A DNA stretch of 64,000 bases, taken from NCBI GenBank assembly GCA_026014735.1, contig JAOZHT010000002.1, positions 620,001 through 684,000 of the forward strand. The letters run 5' to 3'. Position numbers and translations under genes: made by a program. Origin of the DNA: Candidatus Bathyarchaeota archaeon. GTDB lineage: Archaea > Thermoproteota > Bathyarchaeia > Bathyarchaeales > Bathycorpusculaceae. The first letter of the stretch is position 1, and each line of letters starts with the position of its first letter. The notes under the pieces are model-generated. The model saw only the letters and a program-made list of their open reading frames with translations. It was not told the origin of the DNA and did not search any database. This document shows, in pieces, positions 7,461 through 16,804 of the stretch.

Positions 7461-9299
7461 TTGCGTGTGGGAGCGGATTATCAAGATGGTACCTGTCACT
7501 TTACAGTGTGGGCTCCAAACCGAAGCCGAGTCACGCTTTGGCTCACCGGCGAAAACCAGCATTTAGCCATGGACCCAGCCGGCGGCGGCTACTGGGCGCA
7601 TGTTGCAGAGGGCTTTGAACCCGGAACCCTCTACATGTATGAGCTCGACGGCGAAGCGGGCTTGCCTGATTCAGCGTCGCATTATCAGCCCGATGGCGTT
7701 TTTGGCGCCTCGCAGGTAATTGACCACGATGCTTACCGGTGGAGTGATCGCGGTTGGCGTGGATTGGACCTGAAGGATCTGGTGTTCTATGAGTTGCATG
7801 TGGGCACCTTCACTGGGGTGGGCACCTTTAAGGCGGCTGCTGAACACGTCGCTGAACTCTGTGACTTCGGTGTAAACGCCATAGAGTTGTTGCCTATCGC
7901 CCAGTTTTCAGGCAAACGCAACTGGGGCTACGACGGCGTGTTTCCCTTTGCAGTACAGAACAGCTACGGGCGACCCGACGACCTCAAAGCCCTCGTTGAC
8001 GTCTGCCATCAGCATGGGGTAGCGCTGTTTGTGGACTTCGTCTACAACCATCTGGGCCCAGAGGGCAACTGCCTAAACAATTACGCACCCTACTTTCCCA
8101 GCACAAGCATGGGGCAATGGGGCTCCAACCTTAACCTCGACGGAGAACAAAACGGGGGAGTACGCAATTACTTTTTGGAGAACACCCTGCATTGGCTAAG
8201 CCACTACCACCTCGACGGCATCCGCCTCGACGCCATATACGCCATGCATGACAGCAGCGCATGCCACTTTCTAGCTGAGCTAAACCAGAAAGTCCACCAT
8301 TACGCTGAGGGCGCAGGCAGAAAAATCCATCTGGTCGCGGAAAGCGGCTACAACATCCCCCAGGTGCTCACGCCAATCGAGAAGGGAGGCTGGGGGTTTG
8401 ATGGGCAGTGGCTAGACGATTACCAGCATGCACTCTTTGCGTTGCTCACTGGAGAGAAGGAAGGATACTATAGCCTCTACGGGGGGCTGCCGGATTTAGC
8501 TGACGCCCTAAGTGACGCCTACGTTTACGTGGGACAAGAACCCGATATGAAGCGCCGATTACCCAGCGAATCCTACAGGTGGATACCCGCATGGAAACTG
8601 GTGGTTTTCTCGCAGAACCACGACCAAGTCGGCAACCGCCTCAGCGGAGACCGCCTCTCAGCCATCGCAGGCACCGAAGCTGCTAAGCTTGCCGCTGGCG
8701 TTGTTTTGCTCTCGCCCTATGTGCCGCTGCTCTTCATGGGTGAAGAATACGGGGAAACAGCGCCGTTTCTCTTCTTCACCGACTACCAGAACCCGGAGCT
8801 TGGCGACGCGGTAAGAGAGGGCAGAATACGGGAGTTTGCGCATTTCCACTGGCAGAGCCAAGCCCCTGATCCCCAAAGCGCCGAGACCTATGAGCGCTCA
8901 AAGCTTAACTGGCAACTGCGCTACTCGGCTAGAGGCGAGGAGGTTGCGTCGTATTACCGTGCCCTGCTGATGCTGAGGCGAAAGTACCCTCTCTTTAGGG
9001 TGCAGGCTGAGAGGCAAATCAGGCAGGTCAGCATCCAGGGAAATTTACTATTCATGGATAAGCAGGGTGGTGAGGCAGCAGCCGGAGTTGTCGCCAACTT
9101 TGGAAAAGACGCGGCTAGCTATGCTTTTCCCTTCGAAGGCGGCGGATACAGCAAAATTTTTGATTCAGCCGACTATTCAGCGGCCGATAAAGCCTCAGCT
9201 TTGTCTTCTTCAGCCGCGGAGGGGGAAACGCAGGTGATAGGGGGCTTCGGCTTGGCTGTCTACTATAAAGAGCCGCAGGAGACGCTGCCGGTTGGCTGA
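7461..9299 (+). CDS. treZ: Malto-oligosyltrehalose trehalohydrolase (TreZ)
   Basis: 612 residues. It has an N-terminal carbohydrate-binding beta domain (FTVWAPNRSRVTLWL), then a GH13 barrel with the family landmarks DFVYNHLGPEG, DGIRLDAIYAM (nucleophile Asp), LVAESG (acid/base Glu) and FSQNHDQVGNR. FMGEEYGETAPFLFFTDY near the end is typical of TreZ. It releases trehalose from the malto-oligosyltrehalose made by TreY. The TTG start is chosen because a strong gaggaaaag site sits just before it and the N-terminal domain begins there. Its last codons overlap the GH57 gene by 8 bases, so the two are co-transcribed. Confidence 0.93.
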   Translation: MRVGADYQDGTCHFTVWAPNRSRVTLWLTGENQHLAMDPAGGGYWAHVAEGFEPGTLYMYELDGEAGLPDSASHYQPDGVFGASQVIDHDAYRWSDRGWRGLDLKDLVFYELHVGTFTGVGTFKAAAEHVAELCDFGVNAIELLPIAQFSGKRNWGYDGVFPFAVQNSYGRPDDLKALVDVCHQHGVALFVDFVYNHLGPEGNCLNNYAPYFPSTSMGQWGSNLNLDGEQNGGVRNYFLENTLHWLSHYHLDGIRLDAIYAMHDSSACHFLAELNQKVHHYAEGAGRKIHLVAESGYNIPQVLTPIEKGGWGFDGQWLDDYQHALFALLTGEKEGYYSLYGGLPDLADALSDAYVYVGQEPDMKRRLPSESYRWIPAWKLVVFSQNHDQVGNRLSGDRLSAIAGTEAAKLAAGVVLLSPYVPLLFMGEEYGETAPFLFFTDYQNPELGDAVREGRIREFAHFHWQSQAPDPQSAETYERSKLNWQLRYSARGEEVASYYRALLMLRRKYPLFRVQAERQIRQVSIQGNLLFMDKQGGEAAAGVVANFGKDAASYAFPFEGGGYSKIFDSADYSAADKASALSSSAAEGETQVIGGFGLAVYYKEPQETLPVG

Positions 9300-11727
9300 G
9301 CGCTCCATCTGCATCCATGGCCATTTCTATCAGCCGCCACGCGAAAACCCCTGGCTTGAAGAAGTTGAGTTCCAGGAATCCGCGCAGCCCTACCATGACT
9401 GGAACGAACGCGTAACCGCCGAATGCTATGCCCCCAACGCGGTGTCAAGGGTGATGGATCAGGATTGGCGCATAATCGGCTTAATCAACAATTACACTCG
9501 TATCAGCTTCAACTTTGGGCCCACTCTGCTGCATTGGTTGGCAAGGGCAAAGCCGCAGGTGTACGAGGCTATCCTTAACGCTGACCGCGAAAGCATGAAT
9601 AACTTTTCGGGGCATGGCTCCGCCATAGCGCAGGTCTATAACCACATGATTATGCCGCTGGCGAATCGGCATGACAAGCAGACGCAGGTGAAATGGGCAA
9701 TCGCTGATTTCCAGAAGCGGTTTGGGCGGTTCCCCGAGGGCATGTGGCTGCCTGAAACCGCCGTTGACACCGAAACATTGGAGGTTCTGGCAGAGAACAA
9801 CATGAAATTCACGATTCTTTCTCCGCATCAAGCACTCAAGATGAGGCAGATAGGCAAGGAGGAGTGGCTGGATGTGTCGGATAGTAAAATAGACCCCAGA
9901 CGCGCCTACCGCTGCGATTTGCCCTCTGGGAAAGTTATTACGCTGTTTTTCTTTGATAAACGCACCGCAAGCGACATCGCCTTTGGCAACCTGCTTAACA
10001 ACGGAGAAGCCTTCGCTAAACGGTTAATTGACGCCTTCAAAGACAACAGTGAAGAGGCGCTGATTGAAAGCGTCGCCAGCGACGGCGAACTCTACGGGCA
10101 CCATCACCCCCACGGCGACATGACGCTGGCATACTGCATCTACCATATAGTGCTAAATGAAGCTGCGAAACTCACGAACTTCGGAGAATTCCTCGAAAAG
10201 CATCCGCCCCAGCATGAAGTGCAGATTCAGCAGAACACTTCTTGGAGCTGCATTCATGGTGTTGAGCGGTGGAGAAGTGACTGCGGAGACAACATGGGCA
10301 GGCCGGGTTGGCATCAGGCTTGGCGTAAGCCCCTGCGGGAAGCCATGGATATGCTTCGAGATGCGTTGCTTCCCCGTTTTGAGGCGGATGCTTCCCTGTA
10401 CCTCAAGGACCCTTGGGCTGCCCGGGATGACTACATCGAAGTGATTTGGGATCGCTCCAAAGAATCCATCACCAACTTCCTTTTTAAGCATGCAACACGC
10501 GTGTTGACTGAGGCGGAGGTGCGGCGTGTAATCAAGCTGATGGAGATGCAGCGGCACGCGATGCTCATGTACACAAGCTGCGGCTGGTTCTTCGATGAAA
10601 TCTCAGGCATCGAAACCGTGCAGGTAATGATGTATGCTGCCCGCTCAATGCAGCTAGCCGAGGAACTATTCGACATAGACCTCGAAACGCCCTACGTAAA
10701 AATCCTGCGGGAAGCGCCCAGCAACATACCTGAATTCAAAAACGGCGCCAAAATCTACAGCATATTCATCAAACCCGCCGTTGTTGACTTCGCAAAAATC
10801 AGCGCCCAAAACACCATTCGAGAAATCTTCGCAGAGAACATCCAATCCGCTCCCACCCTGCCCAAGATGCCTAATTACTGCTTCAGTGCATCCGTTGACA
10901 GCGAAGTAAAACGGGACGACGGCAAATTCCGCCTCATTGTAAATCAATCCACCATCTTCTCCAAAGTCACGCTTGAAGAAGAAAATTTTAGCTGTGCCGC
11001 CATCTGGATGGGCGACCATAACGTTACCTGCGCCGTTAAAGCCGACATGAAAAAGCACCTGTTTAGCAAGATGCGCAGCGAGTTGGTTGCAAGCTTCGAG
11101 AAAGGCCAGATAAACGAGATAATTGTGGAGTTAGCACGGCATCTGGGGCAAGATAGCTATTCGCTTAAGGACCTCTCCAAAGACGATCAGCGCTTCATCC
11201 TCGAGTACATCGTTGAGGACGGCTTAAAGAAAGCCAAAGACCTCTATGACATCATCTACCATGATAACTCTACCCTGCTGCGGTTTATGAAGGAAAGCCG
11301 TATTCCATCGCCTAGACCCCTGCGGTCCGCCGCTGAAATTGTCATCAACATGGATATGGAAAACCTGCTTTATGAGGAATCGGTTGATTTGAAAAAACTC
11401 GAGAAACTCATCGGGGATTCTCGTTCCCTATCGGTGAAGCTTGACTCTGAGCTTTTAGGGTTTCAGGCCAGCCAGAAAATCGCCTCTGAACTCAGCAAAC
11501 TCGCCATGAACCCAAGGGACATAGAAGCCCTTAAGAGGACCACGGAACTGATTCGCCTGCTCATCGTGCTGCCGATAGCGCTTAACCTTTGGGAATCCCA
11601 AAACATCGTTTTTACAATCGTCCAGAATCAGTATCAGACCGTGAAGGACCATGAGGATGAAGATTCAAAGACATGGGTTGCTGCCTTCAATGAACTATGC
11701 AACCTTTTAGGGATAAGGCTGGTGTAG
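9292..11727 (+). CDS. GH57 glycoside hydrolase with C-terminal DUF3536-type region
   Basis: 811 residues. The N-terminus IHGHFYQPPRENPW is the first conserved GH57 block. MWLPETAVDTETLEVL and SVASDGELYGHHHPHGD are the later blocks expected to carry the catalytic acidic residues. The long C-terminal half is helical, as in DUF3536 members of GH57. GH57 enzymes are amylases, pullulanases or branching enzymes acting on alpha-glucans; the exact activity here cannot be read from sequence. A TTG start overlaps the end of treZ by 8 bases, and treY starts 4 bases after the stop. Its place between treZ and treY suggests glycogen or maltodextrin processing. No signal peptide, so intracellular. Confidence 0.88.
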   Translation: MAERSICIHGHFYQPPRENPWLEEVEFQESAQPYHDWNERVTAECYAPNAVSRVMDQDWRIIGLINNYTRISFNFGPTLLHWLARAKPQVYEAILNADRESMNNFSGHGSAIAQVYNHMIMPLANRHDKQTQVKWAIADFQKRFGRFPEGMWLPETAVDTETLEVLAENNMKFTILSPHQALKMRQIGKEEWLDVSDSKIDPRRAYRCDLPSGKVITLFFFDKRTASDIAFGNLLNNGEAFAKRLIDAFKDNSEEALIESVASDGELYGHHHPHGDMTLAYCIYHIVLNEAAKLTNFGEFLEKHPPQHEVQIQQNTSWSCIHGVERWRSDCGDNMGRPGWHQAWRKPLREAMDMLRDALLPRFEADASLYLKDPWAARDDYIEVIWDRSKESITNFLFKHATRVLTEAEVRRVIKLMEMQRHAMLMYTSCGWFFDEISGIETVQVMMYAARSMQLAEELFDIDLETPYVKILREAPSNIPEFKNGAKIYSIFIKPAVVDFAKISAQNTIREIFAENIQSAPTLPKMPNYCFSASVDSEVKRDDGKFRLIVNQSTIFSKVTLEEENFSCAAIWMGDHNVTCAVKADMKKHLFSKMRSELVASFEKGQINEIIVELARHLGQDSYSLKDLSKDDQRFILEYIVEDGLKKAKDLYDIIYHDNSTLLRFMKESRIPSPRPLRSAAEIVINMDMENLLYEESVDLKKLEKLIGDSRSLSVKLDSELLGFQASQKIASELSKLAMNPRDIEALKRTTELIRLLIVLPIALNLWESQNIVFTIVQNQYQTVKDHEDEDSKTWVAAFNELCNLLGIRLV

Positions 11728-11730
11728 ATT

Positions 11731-14316
11731 TTGAAGGCGCCTACAGCAACCTACCGTATCCAACTTAACAGGGGCTTCACCTTCAGCGACCTCAAAGACA
11801 TCTTGCCCTACCTTAAAACGCTGGGCATAAGCCACATCTATGCATCTCCGATTTTCCAAGCCAAAGAAGGCAGCCTCCACGGCTACGACGTAACTGATCC
11901 CGACAGCATCAGCGATGATTTGGGCGGACGAGCCGGCTTCGAGGAAGTGTCGGATGCAGCGGCGGCTTTAGGGCTGGGCTGGCTGCAGGACATAGTTTCC
12001 AACCATGCTTCCTACTCGGTTCAGAACTTGCGAATCAAAGACGTATTCTCAAAGGGCGCGGGGTCAGCGTATGCCTGCTTCTTTGATGTCGACTGGAACC
12101 ACCCCTCCGCCAAGCTTTTCGGCAAGCTTATGGCGCCGTTTCTACCTGAACCCTACCGTAAAAGCCTACAGTCAGGGCAAATAAGGCTAGTCAATGATGG
12201 AGAATTCAAAATTAAGGCTGGAGCATTTGAGCTTCCAGTTAACTTGGCGACGCAGCAGCATCTGGAAATGGACGGCGCCGTCGAGCAAACGCTTGAGAAA
12301 TACAACAGCCGCCCCGAATTCCTCGACGCAATCCTTGTCAAGCAACACTACAGTTTATCTCACTGGCGCACGGCGCTGCGACACATTAACTACCGCCGCT
12401 TCTTTGACATCATCGACTTAATCGGTGTACGCATGGAGAACCCCGCTGCCTTCGAGCAGATGCAGACGCTCTTTTTTGAGCTAGCGCAATCAGGCAGATT
12501 CAGCGCTCTTAGGTTTGACCACATCGATGGCCTCTCTGGACCCCAAGCGTATCTTGAGCATATGCGAAGCTGTCTCCCCCAGACCTACCTGGTGGTGGAG
12601 AAGATCCTCACAGGCCAAGAGCAGCTGCCCCTCTCCTGGCCGGTTCAGGGTACCACCGGCTATGATTTCTGTGACCGCGTAAACAAACTGCTGGTGCAGA
12701 ATGAAAACGAAGCCGCATTCGATGAAATCTACCGGTCTTTTGTAGGCGAATCTGAAGCCTTCGAGGAGATGCTCTACAGAGAAAAAAAATCAATCATCCT
12801 AACCTCCTTTATGGGTGATGCACGTAACCTAGCTCGGCTCTTCGATGATTCTCTGCGTAAATCTGCCTACCGAAAACCCTGGAGCCGCCGGGGACTGCTA
12901 GCTGCCCTTGTTGAGGTGATGACTTGCTTTCCCATTTACCGCACATACATCGATGAGGGCCACCGCGACGACGCCGCATTCAAGGATGCACTGTGGAGTG
13001 CCCGGCAACGCAGTCCCCAGTTCGCCGACGGCTACTCCGCGGTTGATTTCATCCTTAAAGCCAGCCGCGCTTCACCTGACGCTTTGGAGGCAGTTATGAG
13101 GTTTCAGCAGTACAGCGGCGCAGTCATGGCGAAGGGCTTCGAGGACACGGCGCTCTACAGCTACAGTCGCCTGCTCTCGCTTAACGAGGTAGGTTCCAAT
13201 CCAAGTCAATTTGGAATCTCTTTAGAGGAGTTTCACCGCTTCAATGAGCTACGCAGGGAAAACTGGCCGCTGACTCTTAACGCCACCAGCACTCATGACA
13301 GTAAACGAGGCGAAGACGTGCGGGCACGGCTAGCGGTGCTAAGCGAGCTTCCCGGGCAATTCCAAGCCAGCCTGCTTTTGTGGCGCGAAATTAATGCAGC
13401 CAAAAAACTGACCGTTGACGGCACCCCTGCACCCGACGCATGTATGGAATATTATCTCTACCAGACGCTTCTTGGCGCCTACCCGTGGCTTAAATCAGAG
13501 AGGGAGACCTTTACGGCGCGGGTTGGGATGCACATGGTTAAGGCGCTGCGGGAACAGAAGACTCATTCAAGCTGGCTTTCGCCGAATCTGCCCTACGAGG
13601 AGGCCGTCGCCGACTTCGTCAGGGCAGTTCTTCCTGACCGCGCCTTCTTGGATGCGTTTTTGCCGCTGCAGCAGAAAACCGCGTGTCTAGGCGCATTAAA
13701 CAGCCTCAGCCAGACCCTGCTTAAAGTCGCCTGCCCCGGCGTTCCCGACTTCTATCAGGGAAGCGAACTCTGGAACCTCAGCTTGGTGGACCCCGATAAC
13801 CGAGGACCCGTCAATTTAACCGTTGCAAAGTCTCTTCTGTCGGAAGTAGCCGCTCTTGAGCCCACTCAACTGCCGGGTTTACTGTCGGATTTCTCTGATG
13901 GAAAAGCCAAACTTTACCTCATCTATAGGGCGCTTCGGTTCCGCAGCAGCCAAAAACGGCTCTTCGAGCAGGGCACATATCATCCGCTGGCTCCGCAGGG
14001 CAAACATGCAAGGCACGCTGTGGCTTTCTGTCGGAATCAAGACGCAGACTGGGCGGTTGCGGTGGTTCAGCGTTACCCTTCGGGCCTGCTTTATATAAGG
14101 GGAGGGAGGCCTGCTGAGAGCAACAGCGAATCATCCATGGCTTGGGGCGAACTCGATTGGGCAGACACCTACATTGAACTGCCGAAGAGTGCACCTAACG
14201 AATTAACCGACATATTTACCGACAGAACCCACCGAGTGCATAGCGGGCGGCTACTGTTCTCCGACATTTTAGAAAAATTCCCAGTAGCGTTGCTCTGGGG
14301 GAAAAGCAACGGCTAG
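11731..14316 (+). CDS. treY: Malto-oligosyltrehalose synthase (TreY)
   Basis: 861 residues; the family is usually about 700-900. It begins TATYRIQLNRGFTFSDL, the TreY N-terminal signature. GH13 landmarks are DIVSNHASYS, LRFDHIDGL (nucleophile Asp), YLVVEKIL (acid/base Glu) and the TreY-specific ATSTHDSKRGEDVRARL. The C-terminal PGVPDFYQGSELW is also typical. It converts the reducing end of maltodextrin to a trehalose linkage; TreZ then cleaves it. The TTG start follows the GH57 stop by 4 bases, so this is the third gene of an operon. Confidence 0.94.
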   Translation: MKAPTATYRIQLNRGFTFSDLKDILPYLKTLGISHIYASPIFQAKEGSLHGYDVTDPDSISDDLGGRAGFEEVSDAAAALGLGWLQDIVSNHASYSVQNLRIKDVFSKGAGSAYACFFDVDWNHPSAKLFGKLMAPFLPEPYRKSLQSGQIRLVNDGEFKIKAGAFELPVNLATQQHLEMDGAVEQTLEKYNSRPEFLDAILVKQHYSLSHWRTALRHINYRRFFDIIDLIGVRMENPAAFEQMQTLFFELAQSGRFSALRFDHIDGLSGPQAYLEHMRSCLPQTYLVVEKILTGQEQLPLSWPVQGTTGYDFCDRVNKLLVQNENEAAFDEIYRSFVGESEAFEEMLYREKKSIILTSFMGDARNLARLFDDSLRKSAYRKPWSRRGLLAALVEVMTCFPIYRTYIDEGHRDDAAFKDALWSARQRSPQFADGYSAVDFILKASRASPDALEAVMRFQQYSGAVMAKGFEDTALYSYSRLLSLNEVGSNPSQFGISLEEFHRFNELRRENWPLTLNATSTHDSKRGEDVRARLAVLSELPGQFQASLLLWREINAAKKLTVDGTPAPDACMEYYLYQTLLGAYPWLKSERETFTARVGMHMVKALREQKTHSSWLSPNLPYEEAVADFVRAVLPDRAFLDAFLPLQQKTACLGALNSLSQTLLKVACPGVPDFYQGSELWNLSLVDPDNRGPVNLTVAKSLLSEVAALEPTQLPGLLSDFSDGKAKLYLIYRALRFRSSQKRLFEQGTYHPLAPQGKHARHAVAFCRNQDADWAVAVVQRYPSGLLYIRGGRPAESNSESSMAWGELDWADTYIELPKSAPNELTDIFTDRTHRVHSGRLLFSDILEKFPVALLWGKSNG

Positions 14317-14338
14317 CAAAAAACGCGCCAGCGGCGTA

Positions 14339-15802
14339 TTGCTCCACATCACCTCATTGCCCTCCGCCTTCGGCATAGGCGACTTGGGTCCCGAAAGCTT
14401 TCGATTCGCCGATTTACTTGCCGCCCAAATGCAGCGCTGCTGGAGCATTCTGCCCCTCTCGCCCACGCGCCTCACAGACGGCAACTCCCCATATCAGGCC
14501 AGCTCCGCCTACGCAGGCAACCCCCTCTTAATCAGCCCCGAACTTTTAGCCCAAGAAGGGTTCATCCCAAAAGCTCCCATGCCGCAGCCTCAGCGGGCCA
14601 ACCAAGTTAACTTCAAAGCAGTCTATCCGCAGAAGCAAGCCGTCCTCAACATGGCCTACCTCGCCTTCAAAGCATCCGGTCAACAAGCCCGCGAGTTTCG
14701 TGTTTTCTGCGAAGAGAACCGCAGTTGGCTAAACGACTATGCCCTCTACGTGGCGCTTCATGCTAAGTCGGGGCTGCCGTGGCATCAGTGGCCGCCCTCG
14801 CTGCGTAGGCGCCAACCAGAAGCCGTCAGCAGAAAACTGGAACTGCATAAAATGGAGGCTGAACAGGTAATGTTTAGCCAATACCTGTTTTTTAGGCAGT
14901 GGTGCCAGCTGAAGGCGTATTGCCGCAGCCGCAGAATCCAAATCGTCGGTGACCTGCCCTTCTATGTTGCCTACGACAGCGCCGACGTCTGGGTACACCC
15001 TGAGCTTTTCATGCTATACAAAAACGGCAAACCCCGCTACGTCGGAGGCGTCCCCCCGGATTACTTCAGCGCATCGGGGCAGCTGTGGGGCAACCCCGTT
15101 TATGATTGGCTGAGGCATGAGGAAACAGGGTTTGAATGGTGGATAAAGCGGATACGCCACAGCCTAAGCCTCTGCGATCAGCTGCGGCTGGACCACTTCA
15201 GGGGGTTTGTGGCGTACTGGAGAGTGCCTGCTCGAGCTGCAACAGCCCAGTCTGGACGATGGATTAAGGCGCCAGCGAAAGCTTTCTTTGCAAAAGTCAA
15301 AGCCGCTTATCCACAGCTGCCCTTTATACCCGAAGACCTCGGATACATCGATGACCCCGTCAAAAAAGCCATTACACAGTTGGGTGTCCCCGGCATGAGG
15401 GTTATGCTGTTTGGCTTCGACGACCAAGCCGACAACCCGCATCTGCTCAGAAACCACACTGTGAACTCGGTGGTTTACACGGGAACCCATGACACCAACA
15501 CCGTCCGAGGATGGTACACAGAGGAAGCCACAGAAAAGGAGCGCCGAGTCCTCTCCAAGGCAGCGGGCGGAAAAGTCACGGAGAGCACAGTCAGCGTTAA
15601 AGTAGTTGAGTTAGCCGCATCTTCTGCCTCTGACCTTTGTATTGTGCCGCTTCAGGATGTTCTGGGGCTGGGGGCGACGGCTCGGATGAATAATCCAAGG
15701 TACCCCGCTGGGAACTGGGCTTGGCGGGTGACCAAGAGGCAGCTGGAAGGCGGCAAACTGGCTATGCTAGGCGATTTGTCCTTGAAGTTTAGCAGGGCAT
15801 AG
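14339..15802 (+). CDS. malQ: 4-alpha-glucanotransferase (MalQ, amylomaltase)
   Basis: 487 residues of GH77 type. Landmarks are LHITSLPSAFGIGDLG at the N-terminus, GDLPFYVAYDSADVW, RLDHFRGFVAYW (nucleophile Asp), PEDLGYIDD (acid/base Glu) and YTGTHDTNTVRGWY. It transfers glucan segments and supplies longer maltodextrins to TreY. The start is unusual. Homologues begin a few residues earlier (R-x-SGVLLHITS), and that sequence is present upstream in frame (KKRASGV). However, the only start codon between the in-frame stop and the motif is the TTG at 14339, inside it. Either this short start is used or a rare codon initiates. It follows treY by 22 bases. Confidence 0.92.
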   Translation: MLHITSLPSAFGIGDLGPESFRFADLLAAQMQRCWSILPLSPTRLTDGNSPYQASSAYAGNPLLISPELLAQEGFIPKAPMPQPQRANQVNFKAVYPQKQAVLNMAYLAFKASGQQAREFRVFCEENRSWLNDYALYVALHAKSGLPWHQWPPSLRRRQPEAVSRKLELHKMEAEQVMFSQYLFFRQWCQLKAYCRSRRIQIVGDLPFYVAYDSADVWVHPELFMLYKNGKPRYVGGVPPDYFSASGQLWGNPVYDWLRHEETGFEWWIKRIRHSLSLCDQLRLDHFRGFVAYWRVPARAATAQSGRWIKAPAKAFFAKVKAAYPQLPFIPEDLGYIDDPVKKAITQLGVPGMRVMLFGFDDQADNPHLLRNHTVNSVVYTGTHDTNTVRGWYTEEATEKERRVLSKAAGGKVTESTVSVKVVELAASSASDLCIVPLQDVLGLGATARMNNPRYPAGNWAWRVTKRQLEGGKLAMLGDLSLKFSRA

Positions 15803-15864
15803 CTTGGGCTGTAAGCGAAGACGCTAAATAGGCATTCACCGCATCCTAGCAGCGAGGTAGAGAA

Positions 15865-16617
15865 ATGCGGATAAAACTCAACAGATTCACGGCAGTGGTT
15901 TTAGCCGCGGTTGTATTCATATTCGTCAGCAGCGGCATCCTCGCATGGTCCTACAGGGAAAGTCTAGACTCCGATTCCAACCTTGCTTCTCTGCAGCAAA
16001 TCCGCGACGAAACAATTCTCTACCTAGTCGCTAATCACACTGAAACAGCCAAGTTAACCAGCAACCTCTCCTGGACAGGCGGTCTAGTCGAGGAAGGCGT
16101 TTTAGGCTCTGAAACCTATCTCTTCACCAGCGGCAACTGGCAAATTCAAGTCACCTACCCCGTGGTCAAAAGCCCCCTCTACAGCATCAGCGCTAATTAC
16201 TCCTCCCCGGAAGCCACAGTCATCTGGAAGGGCACCTACCAAAACGGCATACTAAAAGAGGTAAGCAGCGACATTTTGGTGTCCACTTCAGGCGCACTTT
16301 CGCAGGCGCAAATCCGTGATTTAACAATGAATTATGTTAAAACATTCCATAATGAAACCGCCTCCTACATGCAGGCCCTCGCATGGACCGGCGGAAAAGC
16401 GACTACGGAGGGAATTGTGGGCTCAGAAACCTACTGCTACATGAGCGGCCTCTGGAACCTGACTCTACAGTATCCCGTGGTCGCAGCTCCCATTTACACC
16501 ATAGCAGTGCAGTACGATACCTCTAGCGATCTTGGTTTAGGCTCAGCGACGATTAATTGGCAGGGCACATTCCAAGAGGGGCTTATAATCGAAAAAGCAT
16601 ACAACTACACCCCATAA
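15865..16617 (+). CDS. Secreted or membrane-anchored protein with a duplicated domain
   Basis: 250 residues. One N-terminal hydrophobic segment (FTAVVLAAVVFIFVSSGILAW) acts as signal peptide or anchor; the rest is extracellular. Residues ~45-140 and ~150-245 are two copies of one domain. LSWTGGLVEEGVLGSETYLF, YPVVKSPLYSISANY and WKGTYQNGI match LAWTGGKATTEGIVGSETYC, YPVVAAPIYTIAVQY and WQGTFQEGL. NxT/NxS sites suggest glycosylation. The domain resembles small beta-rich surface domains; no named family is recognised. It lies 62 bases after malQ and could be the last gene of that operon, or separate. Confidence 0.7.
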   Translation: MRIKLNRFTAVVLAAVVFIFVSSGILAWSYRESLDSDSNLASLQQIRDETILYLVANHTETAKLTSNLSWTGGLVEEGVLGSETYLFTSGNWQIQVTYPVVKSPLYSISANYSSPEATVIWKGTYQNGILKEVSSDILVSTSGALSQAQIRDLTMNYVKTFHNETASYMQALAWTGGKATTEGIVGSETYCYMSGLWNLTLQYPVVAAPIYTIAVQYDTSSDLGLGSATINWQGTFQEGLIIEKAYNYTP

Positions 16618-16804
16618 CCCTTTTTGCAACCATCCTGAGGCGGTGAAACCCTAGTAGTTCAGGCTTAAGCCAAGTCTTAACAATCTTTATTAGCCCATCT
16701 CGCCGCTTCAAATATTGGAGAAGTATTCTCCGCCGTTTTGTTGTAAGTTTTGGGGATGAATCCACCTGAATGGCGCAGTCATTTTAAACGCGTTCTCTCA
16801 TTTT

